Shown: positions 1 through 6,846 of the stretch, one piece after another | How positions within the stretch are numbered: the stretch's first letter is position 1 | How the letters are laid out: every line of letters starts with the position of its first letter | NCBI GenBank assembly: GCA_049302185.1 | Contig: JBAQLV010000010.1 | Coordinates: forward strand, 53,760-117,759 | Length of the DNA: 64,000 bases | Direction: 5' to 3' | DNA from: UBA1546 sp049302185 | GTDB taxonomy: Bacteria > Nitrospirota > Thermodesulfovibrionia > Thermodesulfovibrionales > UBA1546 | Program-made: the position numbers and the translations under genes | The notes under the pieces: generated by a model | Database searches by the model: none | Told to the model about the DNA's origin: nothing | Seen by the model: only the letters and a program-made list of their open reading frames with translations

Positions 1-633
1 ATTTTCGACAACAGCCTTTGTTCCGCTTTGCAGGAGCTTAAAAATTCAAATGCGAGATATTTTGCCGGCACAGTAAAAAGGAGAGAACACTGGAGGCTGT
101 TTGATACATTCAAAGGCGAGGCAGTATGCCTGGATATAGAGACAAGCGGCCTGATGCCTGAAAAGGGCGGATATGTAACTGTTGTAGGCATGTATGACGG
201 CTGTGATTACAGGTGCTTTGTCAGAGGCAACGGTCTTTCACCGGAGAATCTTAATAAGGCACTTTCAGGATATAAATATCTTATAACGTTTTACGGCGCT
301 GCATTTGACATACCTTTTCTTTTTCGTTCCATGCCCGGGCTGAGGTTTGACATCCCTCATTTTGATATATGTTTCGGTTCAAGAAAACTCGGATTTCAGG
401 GCGGACTTAAAAAACTTGAAAACAGCATGGGAGTTGAAAGAGACGAGGCTGTCAAGGGTATGGACGGTTATGATGCCGTGAAATTATGGGGATCTGCGCA
501 AAACGGAAGCGCTGAGGCTCTTGACCTGTTAAAGCTTTATAACAGGGAGGATACCGTAAATTTATTCGGTATAGCTGAAGTTATTTATCAGCGATTAAGA
601 GCGCAGACCGGCATAGAAGAGTATCTCCGGTAA
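1..633 (+). CDS. YprB-like RNase H-fold exonuclease domain protein (5' end outside window)
   Basis: The frame is open from base 1, so only the C-terminal 210 residues are visible; the TTG at 28 is probably internal. The sequence has an RNase H-like DEDD exonuclease core: DIETSGL (first acidic pair), a second acidic motif around DIPHFDIC, and a C-terminal YNREDTVNL motif matching the Exo III region. This matches the RNase_H_2/YprB family, often fused behind a TPR or zinc-binding region. Nucleic-acid 3'-5' exonuclease activity is inferred from the family; the substrate is unknown. Confidence 0.75.
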   Translation: MFDNSLCSALQELKNSNARYFAGTVKRREHWRLFDTFKGEAVCLDIETSGLMPEKGGYVTVVGMYDGCDYRCFVRGNGLSPENLNKALSGYKYLITFYGAAFDIPFLFRSMPGLRFDIPHFDICFGSRKLGFQGGLKKLENSMGVERDEAVKGMDGYDAVKLWGSAQNGSAEALDLLKLYNREDTVNLFGIAEVIYQRLRAQTGIEEYLR

Positions 634-662
634 AATCTCTGTGGTGCAGAGAGTTTTATCCT
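631..662 (+). terminator. weak hairpin after the YprB-like gene
   Basis: An AAAA-CTCT / AGAG-TTTT stem with small bulges starts at the stop codon and is followed by a short T-rich stretch. It could act as a weak terminator. Confidence 0.35.
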
Positions 663-681
663 TACATTTTCTGATAACCCC

Positions 682-710
682 TTGACTTTAACTACATGCT
701 TCTTTTATCT
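682..710 (+). promoter_or_regulatory. possible sigma-70 promoter for mtnP
   Basis: TTGACT at 682-687 is followed after 17 bases by TTATCT. The -10 match is poor, but the position, 36 bases before the mtnP start, is sensible. Confidence 0.3.
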
Positions 711-745
711 TGTTTAAGCAAATTCATATTTATTAAGGAGTGATA

Positions 746-1519
746 ATGGGGAAGATAAAAGTCGGCATAATCGGCGGCTCGGGGATGGATGACCCGCGCC
801 TTATGAAGAATAAGAAAGAAAAAAAGGTAAAGACGCCTTACGGGAATCCTTCATCTCCTCTTACCATAGGTAAGATAGAAGGTGTCGATACGGTTATCCT
901 TGCGCGGCATGGCAAAGACCATTCCATTTACCCGACAGGCGTTAATTTCAGGGCAAATATCTACGCGCTTAAAAAAGAAGGATGCACGCATATCCTTGCC
1001 ACCACTGCGGTGGGCTCCCTCAGAGAGAAAATAAAGCCCGGCGACCTCGTATTTACGGACCAGTTCATAGACCATACAAAACACAGAGCCCTTACATTCC
1101 ATGATGAAAAGGTTATTCACACTCCAATGGCTGAACCTTTCTGCAAAGACCTCCGCTCCCTGCTGATAAGCTCTGCAAAAGGACTTAGGATGAGGCATCA
1201 TGCTAAAGGCACTGTAATCACAATTGAAGGCCCGAGGTTTTCCACAAAGGCAGAGTCTCACATGTTCAGGAGCTTTGGCGCTGATGTGATTAATATGTCA
1301 ACTGTGCCTGAGGTTATACTTGCAAGGGAACTCGGCATCTGCTATCAGACTATTGCAATGTCAACAGATTATGACTGCTGGAAAGAGGGCGAAGAGCCTG
1401 TAACATGGGAAATGATACTGTCTATAATGAACAAGAACTCAGAGAATGTTAAGAAGCTTCTTCTTAAGACAATAGGGAAGATAAAATACGAACACTGCGA
1501 AACGTGCAAATCCCGTTAG
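746..1519 (+). CDS. mtnP: S-methyl-5'-thioadenosine phosphorylase
   Basis: Phosphorolyses methylthioadenosine to adenine and methylthioribose-1-phosphate in the cytosol. The 257-residue protein has the family landmarks: IGGSGMDDP near the N-terminus, LARHGKDH, the IEGPRFSTKAE substrate loop, NMSTVPEV and STDYDCW. I chose the ATG at 746 rather than the GTG at 740 because AAGGAG ends five bases before it. The next gene is apt, which would recycle the adenine, so the pair forms a short adenine-salvage operon. Length is typical. Confidence 0.93.
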   Translation: MGKIKVGIIGGSGMDDPRLMKNKKEKKVKTPYGNPSSPLTIGKIEGVDTVILARHGKDHSIYPTGVNFRANIYALKKEGCTHILATTAVGSLREKIKPGDLVFTDQFIDHTKHRALTFHDEKVIHTPMAEPFCKDLRSLLISSAKGLRMRHHAKGTVITIEGPRFSTKAESHMFRSFGADVINMSTVPEVILARELGICYQTIAMSTDYDCWKEGEEPVTWEMILSIMNKNSENVKKLLLKTIGKIKYEHCETCKSR

Positions 1520-1545
1520 AAATACAGGATTAATTTCTAACGGGA
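1511..1545. repeat. 13-bp perfect inverted repeat over the mtnP stop codon
   Basis: Arms TCCCGTTAGAAAT and ATTTCTAACGGGA flank a 9-base loop, and the mtnP TAG lies inside the left arm. The same palindrome, with arms CCCGTTAGAAA/TTTCTAACGGG, recurs at 47530-47556, so it is a dispersed element rather than only a local terminator. Confidence 0.8.
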
Positions 1546-1562
1546 CAAATCATAGGAGGAAG

Positions 1563-2099
1563 ATGATGCCGATAAAATCAAAGATAAGAACAGTTCCTGA
1601 TTATCCGAAGAAGGGCATAATGTTCAGGGATATAACTACTCTCATTAAAGACCCAGTCGGATTCAGGCTTGTAATTGACAGTCTGACACAGAGATACATC
1701 ACGGGAGATATAAAGTTTGATGTTATAGTCGGGATAGAATCAAGGGGATTTATAATAGGCGGAGCGCTTTCTTATACCCTTGGCAGGGGATTTGTTCCGA
1801 TAAGGAAAAAGGGAAAACTTCCTGCTGAGACAATAAAACACGAATACGAACTTGAATACGGCACCGATATTATAGAGATTCACAAGGATGCGATAGGGAA
1901 GGGTGATAAGGTGTTGCTTATTGATGACCTGCTTGCGACAGGAGGCACAGCGCTCGCTGCCGCTGCACTGATAGAAAAACTCGGAGGCACGGTCTCTGAG
2001 ATGTGCTTTATCGTTGACCTTCCCGATGTGGGCGGCAGAAAAAAAGTTGAGGCAAAGGGATACAAGGTCTTTGCGCTTACGGAGTTTGAGGGGGATTAA
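1563..2099 (+). CDS. apt: adenine phosphoribosyltransferase
   Basis: Converts adenine plus PRPP to AMP. The 178-residue protein has the PRPP-binding loop VLLIDDLLATGGTA and the IESRGFIIGG motif typical of Apt. AGGAGGA precedes the start closely; ATG codons at 1563 and 1566 are both possible. It lies 43 bases after mtnP and would use the adenine released by it. Its 3' end overlaps the convergent isomerase gene by four bases. Confidence 0.94.
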   Translation: MMPIKSKIRTVPDYPKKGIMFRDITTLIKDPVGFRLVIDSLTQRYITGDIKFDVIVGIESRGFIIGGALSYTLGRGFVPIRKKGKLPAETIKHEYELEYGTDIIEIHKDAIGKGDKVLLIDDLLATGGTALAAAALIEKLGGTVSEMCFIVDLPDVGGRKKVEAKGYKVFALTEFEGD

Positions 2100-2857
2100 A
2101 CACCAAGGAACTTATTTAATTGCCCCATGCTTTTTTTTGCATTCTCAGGATTGTGGGCTTCAAGGGTATAAATAAGGTCTTTGCCTTTCATGGCTGAGAA
2201 CAATTTACCAAAATCAAATGTTCCTTCGCCAATCGGGAGATGCTGGTCAGAGGTTTTGTTGTTGTCATGCAGGTGAAGCTCAATAATATAGGGCTTCAGA
2301 TGCCACAGCCAATCTTCAAGTGATACTTTAGAAAAAAGGTTAAAGTGCCCAGAATCAAAGCAAATTCCAAAGCTGTTATTCTCCATTTTTTTCATCAACA
2401 TTTTCAGATTTGTCGGCTCATCCTCAAAGATATTTTCAATAGCAATTTTGGCGCCGATATCCTCCGCTTTTTTCATCAAAGGTTTCCATGTCAGGAGGCT
2501 TTGCTCAAGCCAGAGGTCTATGTTTAAGGCATATTTCCATTTTTCATATCCGGAATGGAATACGACACATTTCACTTTTAATTCTTTTGCAATGTCCAAA
2601 ACATGATGGAACCTTTCCATTGTTACAGCCCTGACCTTTGAATCAACTGCGCCCGGCGATAAATCCATAAACGGAGCATGGATTGTCAGGGAAGGGTTGT
2701 AATCAAACTGATTTTTAAGCTGTGATATATTTTCTCTGCTTATTGAGTCAAGGGTTTTTGATTCAAGATAGAGTTCAAGGTTGAGTTTTTCCTGCCTGAT
2801 GAACGAAAGGTGTTCTGCTATTTTGTGATAGGGGATATGGACATGAAAGTCTGTCAC
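2096..2857 (-). CDS. sugar phosphate isomerase/epimerase-like TIM-barrel protein
   Basis: A 253-residue protein of the xylose-isomerase-like TIM barrel / AP-endonuclease-2 superfamily. Visible metal-ligand motifs are VVFHSGY, AIENIFED, FDSGHFN, ELHLHDNN and TLEAHN. The start is a GTG sharing its first base with the fmdB stop codon, so translation is probably coupled. The substrate cannot be told from sequence; the family includes sugar epimerases and endonuclease IV relatives, and the short length fits the former. Confidence 0.75.
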   Translation of the reverse strand: MTDFHVHIPYHKIAEHLSFIRQEKLNLELYLESKTLDSISRENISQLKNQFDYNPSLTIHAPFMDLSPGAVDSKVRAVTMERFHHVLDIAKELKVKCVVFHSGYEKWKYALNIDLWLEQSLLTWKPLMKKAEDIGAKIAIENIFEDEPTNLKMLMKKMENNSFGICFDSGHFNLFSKVSLEDWLWHLKPYIIELHLHDNNKTSDQHLPIGEGTFDFGKLFSAMKGKDLIYTLEAHNPENAKKSMGQLNKFLGV

Positions 2858-3159
2858 TATGCCTTTGCCGCTGACTCAGTTTTTGTATCTGCTTTGGTTT
2901 GTGCATCTGTCTTGGGTTCTGTTTTCGGCTCAGTCCCTGCGTTTTTCTTTGCTTCAGACTTTTTTCCAGATTCGGCGGGCTTTGATGCATAATCTGTTTT
3001 ATACCAGCCTGTGCCTTTCAGGATGAATGATGTATTTGAGATAAGCTTTTTCAATGTTCCGCTGCATTTTGGGCATTTACTCAGCGGCTTATCGCTGAAT
3101 TTCTGGCGCGCCTCATGCACCTCAGCGCAGTTCAGGCACTCATATTCGTATATCGGCAT
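2857..3159 (-). CDS. FmdB-family zinc-ribbon protein
   Basis: The first 60 residues form an FmdB-type zinc ribbon, with CLNC and CPKC knuckles after the usual MPIYEYEC start. The last 35 residues are a low-complexity Lys/Thr/Glu/Ala tail (EPKTEPKTDAQTKADTKTES). Family function is poorly defined and has been linked to regulation. It is followed immediately by the isomerase. Confidence 0.85.
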   Translation of the reverse strand: MPIYEYECLNCAEVHEARQKFSDKPLSKCPKCSGTLKKLISNTSFILKGTGWYKTDYASKPAESGKKSEAKKNAGTEPKTEPKTDAQTKADTKTESAAKA

Positions 3160-3229
3160 TTTGCAAACCTCCGGGCAAAAAACTTAACTCGTTATTATAA
3201 CTTAATAATGAGTTTGCGGTCAATCACGC

Positions 3230-3258
3230 TTGACTTTATGAGAAAAGGTTTTTATTAT
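3230..3258 (+). promoter_or_regulatory. sigma-70 promoter of the tRNA gene
   Basis: TTGACT at 3230, a 17-base spacer and TATTAT at 3253-3258, ending seven bases before the tRNA. Both boxes match consensus at five of six positions. Confidence 0.7.
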
Positions 3259-3265
3259 TCTCTAT

Positions 3266-3342
3266 CGGGGCGTAGCGCAGTCTGGTAGCGCACACGGTTC
3301 GGGACCGTGGGGCCGAAGGTTCAAATCCTTTCGCCCCGACCA
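3266..3342 (+). tRNA. tRNA-Pro (anticodon CGG)
   Basis: Full cloverleaf: acceptor CGGGGCG/CGCCCCG with encoded ACCA end, D arm GCGC..GCGC, anticodon stem CACGG/CCGTG with loop TTCGGGA (anticodon CGG), and T loop TTCAAAT. It has its own promoter and reads CCG proline codons. Confidence 0.95.
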
Positions 3343-3520
3343 AGAATAATCAATCTTTTCTGTTGACTCTCAAAGGGCATTTAACAAAATGTCTGGCAGG
3401 CATATGCGCCTCAAAACCTTTACGACGCAGCGGGATTTTATTAGTTGTGTTATCTAAAATGTTTGGGATTCAAATATGAATACTTTATTATTATCACAAA
3501 TGTCTTACAAAGGTGCTGCC

Positions 3521-3549
3521 GTAAAGCTTTTTCAGCACACACGCCTGCC
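3521..3549. repeat. dispersed 28-nt repeat, copy 1
   Basis: GTAAAGCTTTTTCAGCACAC and the following bases recur at 58809-58837 with only two differences. A GTGCTG..CAGCAC inverted pair frames the left part. No ORF covers it. Confidence 0.6.
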
Positions 3550-3584
3550 ATAAAGAAGATTGAAGTACATTTTTCTGGTTTCAG

Positions 3585-4478
3585 TTAATTCAGCCTGCCT
3601 TCTTGTTTCAGCTTATTCACTATTCCCTGTATCTTCGGCAAAGCCTCAATCGCTGCTTTTTCTCCTTCAAGGACAGCCTCATGCCTCTTTGAAAAATCAG
3701 CGTTGCCTATGTAACCGACCTTTGGCTTTATCACAACATCCGCTTTTGAAAGCTGTATGGCCGCAAGTTTGGAGTACATTATGTTTATTGACTGTAAGAT
3801 GGTCTCGATTGTCCCCTCTGGCTGGGATGAGTCAATATCGCCTGCTATATCCACTGCAATTACTATGTCAGCGCCGAGCCTCTTTGCTGCGTCAACCGCA
3901 ACAGGACTGACAACGCCGCCGTCAACATACAGCTTCCCTAAAATATTTACGGGCCTGAATATGCCGGGTATTGAACAGCTTGCCCTTACAGCGGTGCCTG
4001 TATTGCCTGACCCAAAAACAACTTCTTTTCCGCTTTGAATATCAGTTGCAACAGCATAGAATGGAATTTTAAGCTTTTCCAGCGGTGTGTTTTTTAGTAT
4101 GCGGTTTATGTACGCCTCAAGTTTTTCCCCCTTTATGAAACCATTGTCTGGGATTGTCAGGTCAGCGACATCGCCTTTTTCTATGGAGAATGAGAGTTTC
4201 TGGAGTTCAAATGCATTATATCCATAGGCATAAAGCGAACCTACAAAACTTCCCGCGCTTGTGCCGATTATCATGTGTACGGGTATCTTGTTTGATTCAA
4301 GCACCTTAAGAACTCCGATATGCGCAAATCCCTTTGATGCTCCTGCGCCGAGGACAACCGCAATCTTTACGGGAGGCAGAGGAGGTTTAACTTCTTCTTT
4401 TGGAGCGCATGAAAATATAAAAATGACAAGAAAAAAGCAGGTTAAAAATCTTGATGCATTAATCATAATAGAACTCAT
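3585..4478 (-). CDS. patatin-like phospholipase, predicted lipoprotein
   Basis: The N-terminus has a hydrophobic segment ending FIFSCAP, a lipobox with Cys near residue 24, so an outer- or inner-membrane lipoprotein is likely. The patatin fold is shown by the oxyanion loop GAGASKGFAHIGVL, nucleophile elbow GTSAGS and catalytic Asp in DGGVVSP. The family hydrolyses acyl esters (Ser-Asp dyad). Length 297 fits RssA-like proteins. No clear Shine-Dalgarno is seen; the ATG at 4466 is an alternative start. Confidence 0.88.
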   Translation of the reverse strand: MSSIMINASRFLTCFFLVIFIFSCAPKEEVKPPLPPVKIAVVLGAGASKGFAHIGVLKVLESNKIPVHMIIGTSAGSFVGSLYAYGYNAFELQKLSFSIEKGDVADLTIPDNGFIKGEKLEAYINRILKNTPLEKLKIPFYAVATDIQSGKEVVFGSGNTGTAVRASCSIPGIFRPVNILGKLYVDGGVVSPVAVDAAKRLGADIVIAVDIAGDIDSSQPEGTIETILQSINIMYSKLAAIQLSKADVVIKPKVGYIGNADFSKRHEAVLEGEKAAIEALPKIQGIVNKLKQEGRLN

Positions 4479-4491
4479 TTAATTTAGAATC

Positions 4492-4624
4492 GCAGACAGG
4501 ACATAGTATTTGAGCGGTTTTTTTTGACGATATTCCATAGGAAGATTTATATAATGAGGCAAAAACCTCGGAGCCCCGATATTATCGGGGCGAGAATGAG
4601 CGAAGATGCTATGTCCTGCCTGCC
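4492..4624. repeat. compound palindromic element
   Basis: Imperfect outer inverted arms, 4492-4509 and 4607-4624 (16 of 18 bases pair), enclose a GCCCCGAT/ATCGGGGC hairpin at 4573-4591. The 20 bases at 4599-4618 recur inverted at 28342-28361. It sits just past the hypE stop and may double as a terminator. Confidence 0.6.
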
Positions 4625-4629
4625 TCATC

Positions 4630-5628
4630 TCAGCATATCCTTGGAAGCTGTTCGCCTGAAAGCATATCTATAATGCGTGTTCCGCCGATTCTTGTTTTCA
4701 GCAAGACTTTACCTTCGGGCGATTCAGAGACTTCGCCGATAATATTAGCGTCTTTTCCCAAAGGGTTTTTCCTCAGTATCGCAAGCAGGCTTTCAGCTGC
4801 ATCTTTCCTGACAACAGCTATTAAAATACCTTCATTTGCAATGTAAAGAGGGTCAATACCTAAAAGTTCAGATGCGCCTCTCACTCCGTCCGGAACAGGG
4901 ATTGACGCTTCTCGTATAGAAAAGCATAGGCCTGATTCCAGAGCCATTTCCTTGAGTGTCGTAGCCAGTCCTCCTCTTGTAGGGTCTCTCATTGCGTGCA
5001 CGCCGCCGTATCCGATAATCTCCTCCACCATCTGATTCAGCGGCGCTGTGTCGCTCAGGACAGGAGGATTGAAGCTCAGCCCGTTTCTTTCAGCCATGAC
5101 AGCAACTCCGTGGTTGCCGATTGTTCCGCTCACGATGATTTTATCCCCTGATTTTATATTTGCGAGTGAGATATTTACTCCGTCGTCAAGGATTCCGATG
5201 CCGGATGTATTTATGAATATTCCGTCTCCCTTTCCCCTATTGACAACCTTTGTGTCTCCTGTAATAATCTTTACCCCTGATCTTTTAGCGGCGTCTGCCA
5301 TTGACGCGAGAATCTTTTTCAGGTCATTCATTAAAAATCCCTCTTCAAGTATTAATCCTGCGCTCATGCAAAGAGGTTTTGCGCCGACCATTGAGAGGTC
5401 ATTCACCGTACCGTAAACCGCAAGTTCTCCGATATTTCCTCCCGGGAAAAAGATAGGCGAGACAACATATGAGTCAGTTGTAAAGGCAAGCCTAATAGGT
5501 GAATGGGACAAATCAACAATCGCAGAGTCTCCGAGGCTTTTCATCTCAAATTCAGGGACAAAATACTCCCTTATCAGCTTATGCATTGCAGTCCCGCCGC
5601 TTCCGTGCGCAAGAAGGATTTTATCCAC
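4630..5628 (-). CDS. hypE: hydrogenase maturation protein HypE
   Basis: HypE dehydrates the C-terminal S-carboxamide to a thiocyanate that donates the CN ligands of the [NiFe] site. The 332-residue protein begins LLAHGSGG, carries ATP-binding PurM-like motifs (FTTDSYVVSP, DTKVV, DPTRGGLA) and ends with the required PRIC tail whose terminal Cys is modified. I place the start at the GTG at 5628, preceded by GGAGG, rather than the upstream TTG. It is last in the hyp operon. Confidence 0.95.
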   Translation of the reverse strand: MDKILLAHGSGGTAMHKLIREYFVPEFEMKSLGDSAIVDLSHSPIRLAFTTDSYVVSPIFFPGGNIGELAVYGTVNDLSMVGAKPLCMSAGLILEEGFLMNDLKKILASMADAAKRSGVKIITGDTKVVNRGKGDGIFINTSGIGILDDGVNISLANIKSGDKIIVSGTIGNHGVAVMAERNGLSFNPPVLSDTAPLNQMVEEIIGYGGVHAMRDPTRGGLATTLKEMALESGLCFSIREASIPVPDGVRGASELLGIDPLYIANEGILIAVVRKDAAESLLAILRKNPLGKDANIIGEVSESPEGKVLLKTRIGGTRIIDMLSGEQLPRIC

Positions 5629-5650
5629 TGAATCCTCCCACAAAATCTAA

Positions 5651-5762
5651 AGTCAGCAGGATTGGCTTGAGCGGCATCAGTCCGCCTGAGGCGGATTCGG
5701 TAATCCCGAATGTCTTCGGGATCGAAAAATATCGTAGCAAGCGAAAGGCAGTCCTGCTTACT
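5651..5762. repeat. compound palindromic element between hypD and hypE
   Basis: Imperfect outer arms 5651-5664 and 5749-5762 (12 of 14 bases pair) enclose two perfect hairpins: TCCGCC/GGCGGA at 5681-5695 and ATCCCGAA/TTCGGGAT at 5703-5722. This architecture resembles the 4492 element. Confidence 0.6.
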
Positions 5763-5763
5763 A

Positions 5764-6834
5764 TCATTTATGACCTCCGTATTTGTAATATGCGGCGCAG
5801 CTTCCTTCTGTGCTTACCATGCACGCTCCGACAGGGTTTTCAGGTGTGCATACGCCTGCAAAGAGCGGGCATTCATCAGGTGTTTTTATACCTTTAAGTA
5901 TCTCTCCGCAGGAGCATCCCTTCGGTTCCTGAGGGCCTGAGATAAATAAGGTTTCAATCTTAATCACTGAGTTTATGTCTCTGTGTTTGTATTTTTCTCT
6001 CAGTTTAAGCCCGCTCAATGGTATGGTCCCTATCCCTCTCCAGTATGCATCGCACGGTTCAAAATATTCGTTTATGAGAGCAACTGCCTTAGGATTTCCT
6101 TCTTCCCTTACAACTTTTTTATATTGTATTTCAACCTCTGCTCTGTTGGATAGAATCTGTTCAAGGAGCATGTTTATCCCCTGAAGTATGTCTCCTGCTT
6201 CGAACCCTGTTATCACTGACGGCTTATGATATTTGTCGGTTATAAACTTGTATGGCTTGCTGCCTATAATTGTGCTGACATGCCCGGGAAGTATAAAGCC
6301 GTCAATTTTTACTTCGCCTGAACCCAGCAATGCGTCCAGAGCAGGGGGAACAAGTTTGTGAACAGAATATATGTAGAAGTTGCTTATTCCTCTTTTCTCC
6401 GCCTCAAACAGCGTGGCAGCTACAGAGGGAGATGTTGTCTCAAAACCTGTTGCAAAAAATACAATCTTTTTGTCTTTATTTTCTGATGCAATCTTAAGCG
6501 CATCTATCGGAGAATATAGAACTCTTATGTCAGCGCCCTCTGCCTTAGTTTCAGAGAGATTTTTCTTGATGCCGGGCACGCGCATCATGTCGCCGAAAGT
6601 CGTGAATATAACATTTTCTTTTCTTGAGATTTCCATTGCCTTCTCAATATCCTCAACTGCGGTGACGCACACCGGACACCCGGGACCGCTTATAAGGCTT
6701 AACCCATCAGGCAGCAGTTCCCTGATGCCCTGCCTGAATATAGCAACGGTATGGGTGCCGCAGACTTCCATCAGCCTTACCTGCTTTCCGATTTGCTTTG
6801 TAAGATTTTTTAATGCTTCAACTGACAAGCTCAA
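5764..6834 (-). CDS. hypD: hydrogenase maturation protein HypD
   Basis: HypD is the [4Fe-4S] scaffold on which Fe(CN)2CO is built with HypC. Visible motifs are MEVCGTHT, GPGCPVCVT, FFATGFETT, LPGHVS and the C-terminal cluster ligands in CSCGEILKG, CPLF and GACMVSTEGSC. Length 356 is normal. The start is TTG with AAAGGAG seven bases upstream. It lies 12 bases after hypF. Its usual partner gene hypC is not adjacent. Confidence 0.95.
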   Translation of the reverse strand: MSLSVEALKNLTKQIGKQVRLMEVCGTHTVAIFRQGIRELLPDGLSLISGPGCPVCVTAVEDIEKAMEISRKENVIFTTFGDMMRVPGIKKNLSETKAEGADIRVLYSPIDALKIASENKDKKIVFFATGFETTSPSVAATLFEAEKRGISNFYIYSVHKLVPPALDALLGSGEVKIDGFILPGHVSTIIGSKPYKFITDKYHKPSVITGFEAGDILQGINMLLEQILSNRAEVEIQYKKVVREEGNPKAVALINEYFEPCDAYWRGIGTIPLSGLKLREKYKHRDINSVIKIETLFISGPQEPKGCSCGEILKGIKTPDECPLFAGVCTPENPVGACMVSTEGSCAAYYKYGGHK

Positions 6835-6846
6835 TGATAACTCCTT

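Noticed and set aside
851..1261. 136-codon ORF opposite mtnP
   Set aside because: Lies wholly antisense to a conserved enzyme and matches no family.
3560..3910. ORF antisense to the patatin gene
   Set aside because: Shadow frame of the conserved patatin ORF; no RBS or family.
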